Assembly (NCBI GenBank): GCA_022432975.1
Contig: CM039502.1
Span: 2,284,375-2,348,374 of the forward strand
DNA: 64,000 nt
Direction: 5' to 3'
From: Begonia masoniana
Lineage: Eukaryota; Streptophyta; Magnoliopsida; Cucurbitales; Begoniaceae
Shown here piece by piece: positions 48,898 through 59,700 of this stretch (position 1 is its first letter; each line of letters opens with the position of its first letter). The notes beneath the pieces were generated by a model that did no database searches, had not been told where the DNA came from, and worked only from the letters and a program-made list of their open reading frames with translations. A program made the translations under genes and the position numbers.

Positions 48898-49257
48898 CTT
48901 TATGTTTATGTTTGTGTTCTTTATGTACTGGACACTCTTGAGCTCCTTATTGATAGTTTCTGATATATATTTATGAATCCTGTTTGATTATAATGAATGT
49001 ATTCATAATGATTTGAGAAAGACACTAATGTAGACCATTATGTTATTCCTTTTAGTGATGATGTTGAGTATAAAATTAATATGTGATACATAGAAGGAAA
49101 TGTGTCGTTATAATTGACATATGACCGCTATGATCCATATTGGTTATATATTCAATAATGATGTTATATTTGCTCAATATTATGATGGATTTGATTTTGA
49201 TTATATGTATGATAGTATAAGTATTATAGATGATGACCATTGAGCCAAGTGGGAGAA

Positions 49258-49806
49258 TGCTGGGCATTCAATACCCATTCATTTATAGTGCTGCAAAAGT
49301 CTTCTATGAAGACTCAACCATTGATGATACCCACGTGATGTGGCTCAAGGTGTACAAATCATATTGGTTAATATCAATTTTATTGTTTTAATTTGATAGA
49401 AATTGAAACCTAATGTATTAAAGAGGAGGTAGGTTCTCTCTCTCTCTGCCGATTAAAAAAAATGATAGTTACTCTATCAAACTATCACTGAAGAGAAGAA
49501 CGTAAGAGAAAGGGAGAGACAAATTCTTATTAAGAGCTTTCTGCAAACTATATCTTCAGCATGGATCAAAGTAAGTCTTCTTTCCCTGCTAAGTACGTGG
49601 ACATCAATATATGATGTTTCTTTATATGTTGTTTTTCTCTGTGAAGAAAATAAGATCAAAGTAAGCAAACATAATCATGAATTCAGGTAATTAATGATTT
49701 CTATCATTATGAAATAAACATGTGAACATGTGAAAATCAATTGCTTCAAAGATTCTGTAATTTTGTAATTGTTCTATGAAGCATATAAGAGCAAATTAAA
49801 CTTACA
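49258..49806 (+). repeat. 3' LTR of the Copia element
   Basis: This 549-bp LTR begins TGCTGGGCATTCAATACCC after a purine-rich tract and ends AAATTAAACTTACA. It is complete and provides the reference for judging the truncated 5' LTR. The next bases, ACCAGATCG, are outside the element. Confidence 0.92.
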
Positions 49807-50306
49807 ACCAGATCGTCTTCCATTCTTATTACCTCACCTTCCCTAACGGAACTTAATTCTAAGAGGGATGTTAGATCTTTTTGTCATATTTTTGGTCCTG
49901 GCATTTCACATAACATGGTGTAAGCGTCAAATGGAATTTAGCTGGTACGTCTTTTGCTATTTATTAAATTCTCGTATCGGAGTTTGGAGTTCCCTGAAAG
50001 TCATTAGAGTTTTACCCAATTGTTCACTTCGAAACCTTGTAGAATTAGATAAGTTTCAGCAAATTGACGTAAACATTCAGAGATATTAGAATTATACCAT
50101 TCACGACTAGTTTAGGAATAACCAATTCATGGGTGGTTGGTGTTTTGCCGTTGATCACTAAGTTAATTGATCTGGCCTTGCTGAAATAAATACTAATGCC
50201 TTGAAATTCTCAGTTTCTTCTGCTCAAAATACTGGTCTGTTTATGGTTTCTATATGTCTTGAGAATCATTAGCTGCGTCGCTTTGCAGGCAACAGGGGGG
50301 CTCGCA
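49807..50306. other. Spacer between Copia 3' LTR and pectin methylesterase
   Basis: Ordinary AT-rich sequence. The part next to 50307 should be the 3' untranslated region of the pectin methylesterase gene. No gene or repeat was recognised. Confidence 0.6.
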
Positions 50307-52319
50307 TCAAATTCCCTGGTCGTAAGGAAACGAAGTGGAGTCAAGCCACTCATCGCCAGTGATAAACTCTGACACCGTGAAATTATAAGCATCATAGTAA
50401 TCCATTTTGTGGTACCCTCCCCACGAAACTCTGTCATCCGTTCCCGAACCAGGACCGTAGTTTCCATACTCTCCATAGTAGAGTGTCTCCAATCCTTCAT
50501 CACCAGACCACTTGGTCCATCCCACTGGCTCAATGAACTCATCAATGTAGGACCCTATGTATACTGATCGAGAGTACACCCGCCATGGCCTCCCAAGGTA
50601 ACTTTTGACCTTCGCACGGTTTGCATTCAGCTCATCTGAAGCAATTACTGAGCAGTTCTGGATAGAAATTCCAGTCACCTCATCGGGGGTATCTCGAGAC
50701 TGGGCCGTGATAACTGTGAATTGGTTGGGCATCGGCATTATGGAAATTATGTTGCATGCCTGGAAAACCACTGCAGCATTACCAAATATGTAATCTATTG
50801 TTCCTGAAATGTTGCACTCTCTATAGAATTGACGAAATGAGTGAACATACAATGAATCCTGGTAACCATTTATTGAACACCGATATAATGCAGTCAAGTC
50901 TGCATTTACTCTCAGGGCAACCGCTTGGTGCTTCTCTGGTCCAGCTGTGTTCATAATTGTTATATCTCTAGCCAAGAATCCGTCTCCAGACACCGCTGAA
51001 AATGCAAATTATTAACTTTCATCAGATATTATACACGCAGAAGCAGACAATGAGAATGAAGGTAAGAAAGTGAGACTTATGCTATGTCATGCTTGATCAT
51101 TACCTTCTATACTCTACAGCATTTTTAATTTCTCTGGTACTTGAGTTTTAATTCCTAAATTAAATTGCAACTAAGCTTTGATGCTTCAATGTAGTTAGAG
51201 CTCATGATGATCAACGAGAAATTCCTAAAATTAAATTTCCGTCATCGACCCACGACCAATACAAGCTCTAAGTTTTGGTTCCATGCCTTCATAGAGATTG
51301 GTTTGAGTAAAATCTAAATTCTCCAAGTACTCTTAAAGGTACAGTGTGTAAGTGGATGAGTTTTGGAGTATACCCAAGGTTGCAGATCTGAAAGTGGTCC
51401 AACCGTCTCCCACGCTTCTTTTACCAGTAATGATGGTACCGTCACTTCCATCCCCCAGAAAAACAATGTTGTACTTGTTGTTTGGTATCTCCACGTTTTC
51501 TTCATAAACCCCTTGAGTTATATAGATAATTGTTCTGTCGTTACTATTGTTTGGAGCAAAATTGACAGCATCTGTAATGGTGGTGAAGTTTCCTGTTCCG
51601 TCTGCTGCAACAGTTAGCACTTGGCTTGGGTCATATTCGTCATCACTCAGCAAGATCCGGCGATCTTTCTTTGACATCCATGTCGGGAACTTTGCATTCA
51701 TGAGACGGCGATTATGAAGGCCTTTTGGATGAGCTCCTGATCTTGGAAGTAGCGAGAGAGAATTGCTCACATACTTGTAAGTATCAACTAAGAGATTTGT
51801 TAAGATTGGTTTGAAAGGACCAGACGCAGACTCTAGACCTTCCAAACAAGTGTTCTTGTTGGTAAGAGCAGCACTAAGGTAGGCTCTTGCGTCCTCTATT
51901 TTATGGGAATGATCAGCAGATTGGATTCGAGATGCTGATCTTTGCAAACATGACAATGTGATCTGATGAAGTTGCTGGCAGTCCAACATGGTTCCTCTTA
52001 GCTTCTCTACTATGTTTGGATTTCCTCCACTCCGGATCATACCAGAGAGCTTCTCGGCTTCTGATATCGCAGTTCGAAGGGACGAGAGAAAATGGGTTAT
52101 GAGATCTGGGCCGATATTGAGTGAAAGGGAGAGCTTCAAAGAGTTGAAGCAATGATCTGAGTAGGGAGTGGACTTGCAGAGTGTCGTGGAAGAATGTAAA
52201 GAACTGCTTTTGGTGGTAGTGGAGGAGGGGCTGAGAGCCAGAGCCAGTCCTCTTGAAAATGAGATTGAACAGATGAGGAGGAAGAGCAATAGCTTTAGAA
52301 TAACATTGGAGGAAGCCAT
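50307..52319 (-). CDS. Pectin methylesterase with N-terminal inhibitor-like pro-region
   Basis: Two exons (52319-51374 and 50995-50307) encode 544 residues, typical of a type I plant pectin methylesterase, which removes methyl esters from wall homogalacturonan. Residues 1-27 form a signal peptide or membrane anchor (MASSNVILKLLLFLLICSIS). A PMEI-type pro-domain spans about 45-195 (LCKSTPYSDHCFNSL). Basic processing motifs RRLM (204-207) and RRIL (220-223) separate it from the catalytic domain. The catalytic residues are all present: Q339 in KHQAVALR, Q361-D362 in YQDSLY, D383 in IDYIFGNAA, and R451 with W453 in LGRPW. The C-terminus ends SFPYDQGI. The single-intron structure is common in the family. 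The exact paralogue is not assigned. Confidence 0.95.
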
Positions 52320-53580
52320 GAAAAGAGGAAAGGGAGAGTAACAAATGGCTGAAAACCCATGGATTTAAAGGATTCAAAAAAAGGTTGCATGAAGCTTGGT
52401 AGACTGTCAGATTCGTCCTATACAATGAAGACAATAAATGTGTGACCTTTTTTCTGGGGTATTGTCGTGATCAAGACTTGTAAAAGATATTTATGAGCCA
52501 AGTGGTGATGGTACTGAATCTAGATTCCAATCTTAAGGTTCCAATTAAGATGAACGAGTAGAAGTGGACAGAAGAGGGAAGAAGTCGGCAACCCATTGGA
52601 TTGTTCATACTCAAATTATGGGCTAAAAGATTGAATATCAATTCAGGACGGGGATTGGATGAGATATTATTAGACGCATCGAAAACTCGATAATCTAACT
52701 CTCGAGACGCGGTCTCACAAGATTTTCAGGTATCATATTTTCTAAAATTTTGTTGAACAAGTCACAGTAAATAATAATGGGTGTTAAGATATTAGCTGAT
52801 GGAATTTAAATTGTAGTATAGAATCGCGTGAGTGAGTAGAATAGAAGGATTATGTCCAAGAGAATCACGAGATAAGGTATAAGTATATTTTAATATCAGT
52901 CGCAGCATCTTCATACTAGTCTTACATGTGGAAAACCTTTTCAAGGTTCCAGCTTTTTTTCTTCACGTTGGGATTAGGATCCTACCATTTTGGTCAGTGT
53001 TCTCATCTCACCCATTAATCATTCTGCCGCCACTGCCCCGATCCGTAATCGGAGAAGGATCAGCGGCGATCGATCAGATGAGTTGAGAATGGGTGAGTTG
53101 CCATTTCTCCATCGCTGGCCAAACCCAGTACCATGCAATCCCCGAGAGACCCCATAATTCCGGCATTATCCATGCAAGGGGATTGCTTACAGACAGAGGA
53201 AAACAGCGCCGATCGAAAAATGAGAGAGAATGATCCTCCAAGGTGTAGAATGAGCTTGCAGAGATCAAACCAAAAAGAAAATATCACACAAATATTGTAA
53301 GATTTTGTACCCTTTTATACTCATAATACTTAGTTATCGTGTTGCATCATGCTCATTTCAACAATCTGCCCGGAGTTCACAAAAGTTTCCTCACATGAGA
53401 GCTAAAGCGGCTACCGATGAGCATACGACGCAATGATTCTTCACTCCAAAAGAAAATAGAACCTCGACCGAGTTCAAGCTCTTTACGAGGAGCTCATATG
53501 TAAGCAAGTACATAGGAACATTTAAAAAATGTAAAGGCAAAAAGAAATATTTTTCGATTCCAAACTCTCTGGCGGTGCTT
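52320..53580. other. Spacer between pectin methylesterase and ankyrin/FYVE gene
   Basis: Promoter and leader of the pectin methylesterase should lie just above 52319, and the 3' end of the ankyrin/FYVE gene just below 53581. The frames at 53060-53287 have no family resemblance. No repeat or mobile element was recognised. Confidence 0.6.
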
Positions 53581-56433
53581 TTACTGTTTGCACTCTTCCA
53601 TTTTTGCCCGTATTTTGTGTTGCAAAGTCACCGGCGCACAATCAATTGGTGTTTCCCCTGTCAACCCAAGACAAACAATAAGAATCCGACATACATAATA
53701 CACTACAGCTATTTCAGCATAAATCAGAATGATACAAGTATTGATTCCTAACTATTTTATTACCCTGCGGATTCTTGTATTCTAGGCTTGCTCCACTTTC
53801 GATGAGGGCAAAAACTATATCAGTATGATTAAAGACTGCCGCCTACACCCCAAATAGTTTCGATATCAGGCCATACAGCACCAATTAAAATGATCATGAC
53901 ATAAACCGGGATGGATAGCCAAAGACGAGCACACGTAAGTTTAAAAAAAGCAAATAACTTTACCAAATGTAATAAAGAAAAGCCTTGTTTGTCGCGGTAA
54001 TTAGCGTCCATGCCCTCACTCAGAAGCTTCTTGACTGCAGAAGTATCACCATTCTTAACAGCTTCTCTCAAACCCTGACCAAGCAATTGGAGTAAACTGT
54101 TAAAGTGGTAGACCAATAACATCTAACAATCATTTGATGAACAAGCAGATAGTTTAAGATTAATACCTCCCCATTGAGTTCATAATCAGTCTGAGTACCA
54201 TCTAAAGTGCTCACTTTGCTACAGTTCACATGAATATTGCACTAAGAAACTTGACGAATAGAAATTTAATAATGTAAATGTGAAAAGATGATAAACCAGG
54301 GTGAGAATGAAACATACCCGAAGTTGCTGTTAGAAGTTGAAGCTTTATTCTTAGCTTTGTCAGTATATGTCTTCACTGGTTTCGGATTAAACTTGGGAGT
54401 AAAGGAGGTATCTTTGCTCTGAAAAAAACTGAACTTTAGCTCTAGTGATACGAACAATCATCAATGGTATCAGAGAAGTTAATTAAGATTTCAAAAAATT
54501 GTACCACAGCGGGAAGTGGCTGTGTGGATGGGGATGGAGCTGCGCATATGCACAATGGCATTCCACACTTACAAGTAGAAATTCCTAATGCAGGCGGATT
54601 CTCTGCGGTGGGTTTAACATTTGAATCTAGACCCCCACCAATGTCCAACTTTGTAATATCATTTGTTACAGAATCAATTCCATCTGAAGAAGGCTGCATG
54701 TGTTCTTTCCTCGAACTGTGCATAAGATAATCCGAGGGACGAAAAATAATAAATTTGATAGAATTAAAAAAAAAAAAAAAAAAAAACTTAATATGCTTCC
54801 ATTAGATATCCAAAATGATGTGAATAGAGAATTCTGGCCTAAATTCAAAATTTTTCTTTGAGAATTTTTGCATAGTTGCATCTCAACAGCCACAAATATC
54901 GACGAAGAGTAGGCCAAACTCAACAAGGAATTAATAACAAGCCGCCCTATGAGATTACATGCATTTAAGTCAAAACTATCAGGTAAATCTTACGGAATAG
55001 AACTCAATGAGGAAAATCTACAGCAAAATGTATAACTTCGGTACTAAAAGGTCTGTAAATTTTCTAGAGCAAAGTCTCGTCCACATTATGAAACACACAT
55101 TCAATGCTTCGAAATTTGATTCAACCAAACAAATCCACAAAAGAGGCGTATCAATGTGTTTTATGACCAGGAGGTTGAAGAACTCCCTTGTAAATTCAGG
55201 TACAAAGTAAAGCTAAAAAATCATTATATCATCTTAATAAAAGAAAACTGTCTAACTCCACAATGTGATTATGTTGAATCCACATCGTTGCATCTACTCT
55301 CCGGATAATTTTGAATTGCATAGTCTAAAGATCCTCATCCCGAGTGGAAATATGACAAAAAATGAGAGGTATATTTCACAATACCATGAACCTTGATTGC
55401 CCATCAACCATAGGTACCTCTCATATCAGGTGTATCGAGACAGTAGATGTATAGCCATGTTTGTATTCTTATGACTATAATTTCAATAAAAACTTCGTCA
55501 AAGTCAACATAAAACATAAAGTCTTCCGATCAAACTAACAAATCATTCAAGAACAAAAAAAAAAGAAGAGAAATGTTAGGTTTACATTCTGTTTTTACAC
55601 TTTAAGTTTTACTTCATGATGTGTTAGTTATTAATTGGTATTATAATTAAGACAAATTATAAATAGTTAAAGTAAAACATTACACACACCAATTACTATT
55701 CGTCGTGTCATGAAGTAAAATTTAGAGTGTAAACATAACATTACTATGAAAAAAACAAAGAAGAGAATCATCTTTTGCAGGAATTCCTTATAGATTTATG
55801 TCCAAGAAACTTCTGTTGACACTTTATAGGAAGCAAAATCACAGGATAAAAAAGCAACTCTGAATAATTAGACCATTTCCATAGCAATGAACATCTTAAA
55901 CTCTGCCCAAAAATGGTCTACGAAGAACATGACTAGCGAGGAATTGAAAAGGTTAAATTGTTATGTAACTTACGAAGAGAAGTCATTGAAGCAGTCACCA
56001 CAAACTCTAACATAGGAATAGATGCCGAATTGTGGTAAAGCCTGTATTTCATTCACAAGGAGGCGCCTCTTACTATAAGCCATGCAGAAAAACAAAGAAA
56101 AGGGGGGATATAAAGGGAAAAAATAGGGATACCATTTGATTGGAGGAATGTTCGTGGCACAAAGTCCTTCCACAACAACGGCAATGATGCTGAAACAATA
56201 CAAATATTAGAAAATAAGCGCTAAATTGACGATATCCAGAACAGATTAAGATGCAGATAGCTGAATTCATTACAAATCAAATCATTCCATAACAAAAAAA
56301 GGAAACAAAATAACTATAAAATTGAAGAAGGAAGAGATGAAAAGTTTAGTACCCGTCGCCTGAAAGCACTGAAATTGCATCCGCAAACGTCGCAGGTCGC
56401 CGCTCCCTGAAAAGGAGGAGGTTCCTTTATCAT
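53581..56433 (-). CDS. Small FYVE-type zinc finger + ankyrin repeat protein
   Basis: Nine exons (56433-56353, 56189-56133, 56041-55974, 54715-54505, 54418-54318, 54218-54167, 54074-53964, 53842-53764, 53657-53581) total 837 nt, or 278 residues. The N-terminus is a short FYVE-type finger (about residues 10-65): CDVCGCNF, the basic FRRRHHCRCCGR motif, CHEH and YVRVCGDC. The usual WxxD before the first cysteine pair is absent, so PI3P binding is likely but unproven. A low-complexity linker includes a small Cys cluster (STCKCGMPLCICA). Ankyrin-like repeats at about 190-270 (GLREAVKNGDTSAVKKLLSEG, FNHTDIVFALIESGAS) and a basic tail ending KMEECKQ complete it. Annotation pipelines often name such plant proteins VPS27- or HRS-like; the function is not known to me. 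Confidence 0.88.
55572..55743. mobile_element. MITE-like hairpin in an intron of the ankyrin/FYVE gene
   Basis: The left arm AATGTTAGGTTTAC...TTTACACTTTAAGTTTTAC TTCATGA pairs with the right arm, whose reverse complement reads AATGTTATGTTTACACTCTAA then ATTTTACTTCATGAC. The element is about 172 bp and non-coding, and sits in the 1.26-kb third intron. The AATGTTA-GTTTA ends resemble those of the MITEs at 3561 and 5967. Confidence 0.75.
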
Positions 56434-56702
56434 ACTTTCGATCTCTCTCTTTTCTCGACTACCTCCGTTCTATGGCGTTTTCTGATCACCCATGTGATCG
56501 AGATCGATAAATTGACAAAAGGCAACCTTTTTCTATTGCTACAAAAATGAGAACTTTATTTTAATAATTTTAAGAAAAGTAAAATGGCTTCACTTAATAA
56601 ATATATATATATATATATATATAATTATTTATTTTTAATTATTCTTCTATTTATAAATCACAAATGCAAATGCTTGCTCTGCACTCTTGACCTTCGTTAG
56701 CA
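56434..56702. promoter_or_regulatory. Short bidirectional promoter region
   Basis: Only 269 bp separate the start codons of the ankyrin/FYVE gene (-) and NRDE2 (+), so both promoters and leaders must share this space. It includes a run of TA dinucleotides (about 56599-56622) that could serve as a TATA-like or open region. No other motif was assigned. Confidence 0.65.
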
Positions 56703-59700
56703 ATGGACGCTCCAGCAGAAGAAGAAGATGCAGAAGTACAAGAACCCAACACGTCTCTCTTCCCTCTTCACTCCTTCCCAAACCCTTCTCCGAGTAGTCA
56801 TTTCACTCCTAGCTCCTCTCAGTGGCTCCTTAACTCCAGCTTCACCCCCGACCTTTCCCTTATTGACGACGCCATTCGCTCTGACCGCCTTGATTTTCAG
56901 GACGAGGTCGAAGAAGTTGACGGGTCTCCTCGTGGTCAGCACGAGGTGCGGAGCTCCCAATCATTTTACGAATTTCTTGAATCTTCTGGATCGGAGAGAG
57001 GCTCCGAGAAGGAGACGAAGAAAAAGAAGAAGAAGCGGAAGCTGAAAAGCGGAAAGGGGGTCGACGATATTGGTTCGAGAAAGTCCAGTACTCGAGCTTG
57101 GGCTGATTCCTATTCTAAAAGCTCCAAAGATTATTACTTTGATTCTCGCGGGGACCGTGATAATTTGGCATTTGGGTGCTCGTACAGGTATATCTTTGAT
57201 GATCTCACAATATAGCATGAATTCTTTTGTAACTCTATTTTTTGTTTTGTTCTATCGACAAGTTTGATAATTACATTATTGATACCTTTTGCTTTGCAAT
57301 AAAAGTCGAAATAAGTTAACTCTTAGTTAATTATTGAACTGCCAAATTTCTTTAGTTTCTGGTGAGTGACTGTTTTTGATTGCCCAATACAGTTCTACAA
57401 GTAGTAGAACGGTTTTCTTTTCTTCGTTTTTTCCCTTTCTTTGCTGGACACCTAAGCGTTTCTTGTTTAGAAATTGAGCTTTTAGAATATCCACGTGACA
57501 AATTATGATAATGCAGGATGGATGTTGCCCGCTATAAAAATTTTAATGTCGGAAAAGTGCCTACCTTTGATTATAAATGGAATCAGAGGGTTTTAATGTT
57601 GGAGAGGGATGGTGATATTGATTTGTTAGATAACAAAGAAAAATCCGGTGGTCGCTATTGGTCTGCAAAATATGCAGCTGTAGAACGCCATAAAAATTTC
57701 AAGCGAGTTCGCATTCATGTTCCGAAAAATCCGTCGGATATCATAACAGATGATTTCATTTCAATTGTGGATACTCAACCATCTAATGAAGTTGAAGAAT
57801 CTTGGGAGGACAAAGTGTTACGTAAAACAAGAGAGTTTAACAAACTGACAAGGGAACATCCACACGACGAAAAGGCTTGGTTAGATTTTGCTGAATTTCA
57901 AAACAAAGTAGCTGACATGCAAGCCCAAAAAGGTGCTCGCTTGCAGACTCTTGAGAAGAAGATTAGCATACTAGAAAAGGCAGCTGAGTTGAACCCTTAT
58001 AATGAAGAAATATTGTTGCATCTTCTAAAAGCTTATCAGCGCAGAGACAGTATTGATTCATTGATTGGTAAGTGGGAGAAGATTCTAATGCAACATTCTG
58101 GGAGTTACAAGTTGTGGAGAGAGTTTTTGCGTGTTGTTCAGGGAGAGTTTTCCAGATTCAAGGTTTCAGACTTGAGGCAAATGTATGCCCATGCCATCCA
58201 AGCTTTATCTGCTGAATGTGGCAAGCAAATTAGGCAGGTTCTCCTGTTAACTCCATTTTTTTTACCAGTAATACACATTCATACGATTTTATTTTTGTTA
58301 TTTTACAAATGGGGGTGAGTACTACTTGGAAGATTGCTAGAGCCTGCTTCATTTTTTGTCTCATTTTTGTTCCATTTTATTCTTTTTTCTCTCTGGAATA
58401 AGTAGATAGATGGGGAAAAAGTATTGCAATTGCAGCCACTGAGTTGCCAAAATTTGTTATCTCACTTGTTTTTATGATATTATGATGACATCTACGTTCT
58501 GGCTTGTTAGAGCTTGAATCCATTAGGAATTTTTTTGTTCTTGTAAAATTTCTTGAAGTGCTGAGTGACATTTTAATTCTCACTGGTCCATGTGGTTGCA
58601 AAATGCTTAACTCAATGCTTCTCTTTTGTTCCTTATAAAAAAAAAATGCTACTCTTTAGTTCTCATGCTGCAGCAAACGATGAGTAAAGTTGTGAGCTTT
58701 TTCTCTGGAGATATATTGTGAAGACACAAAAAAGTCGAATTCATAAATATCTAAATTTTGACTTGCTTTTTTGGGGAACACAAGTCTACCACAACGTTGT
58801 GCTTAAGAGTTGACAAACCTCTTGATTTTTCTATTTATCACCAAGGTTATTAAAATGTTCTGGATAACCGCTATGTTCTATGGAATTGGTTAGCATATGT
58901 TGGGCAATGCCTGGGTAGTTCAAGTAATTGATGCGAGTGAGGAAGATATGGGGTGAAAACATTAACGGTTTGAGCACTATGGTACCCCATTGTAGATTTT
59001 GATGCATTGGGTGTAGGAGCTGTAGGATGTGACAAGTTTCAGACTTTTTTTGTTTTGTCATCTGTTGTTTGGTAGGGTAGAGTTTTAGAGCTACGGTCAG
59101 TTTTTGTGTAATTCCCCGGAGCTTCTGAGCCTTTTTATTGCTCATCCTCTTTCACATTCTTTCTATGATCACAATTTTTTATTACTGATAAGAAAAAGGT
59201 AAAAATATTAGAGGTTTAGAATGTGTATTGCGTTGAACATGATAAATGATGGTGGCTTGTTTCTTCAAGAACCTGTATAAGACCACTCCTTGCTTGATTA
59301 CTTTGAAAGAATTTAATTCATTTGAGTATTATTTTAGTTATTCTTTTCTTTTGTTCAACATAATGTAAGATCTTTTGAGTCTTTTTATTTTATTTTTCTT
59401 CTGCAGGTTCAACATACTACAGAAACTTCTCTGACTTCGGATATTGTTCAGCTAGAGCTTGGTCTGGTTGATATCTTTCTATGTCTTTGCTCATTCGAGT
59501 GGCAGTCTGGATACCAAGAGTTAGCGACCGCTTTGTTTCAAGCAGAAATTGAATTTAGTTTGTTCAGTCCTTCTTTACAGTTAAATGAGCACAGTAAACG
59601 AAGACTATTTGAGCACTTTTGGAGTAGCGATGGTGCCAGGGTTGGAGAGGAAGGCGCCATTGGGTGGTCTTCATGGTTAGAGAAAGAGGAGGAAAATAGG

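Larger units (their letters stand above)
43170..49806 (+). mobile_element. Copia-type LTR retrotransposon, defective
   Basis: The 3' LTR spans 49258-49806 (549 bp, TGCTGGGCATT...AAACTTACA). The 5' LTR remains only as 43170-49649-equivalent sequence at 43170-43649, missing its first about 70 bp. The two LTRs are very similar. Directly after the 5' LTR comes TGGTATCAGA (43653), complementary to initiator methionine tRNA and used as primer site. A polypurine run (AAGTGGGAGAA) precedes the 3' LTR. Domain order is Gag zinc knuckle, protease, integrase, reverse transcriptase, RNase H, which is the Copia order. Several frameshifts, a stop and a foreign insert make it non-coding. No target duplication is recognisable because the left flank is lost. 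Confidence 0.93.

Noticed and set aside
56728..57045. 105-residue plus-strand frame
   Set aside because: It is a shadow of NRDE2 exon 1 in another frame. The acidic and Lys-rich NRDE2 frame is the one that continues across the splice.
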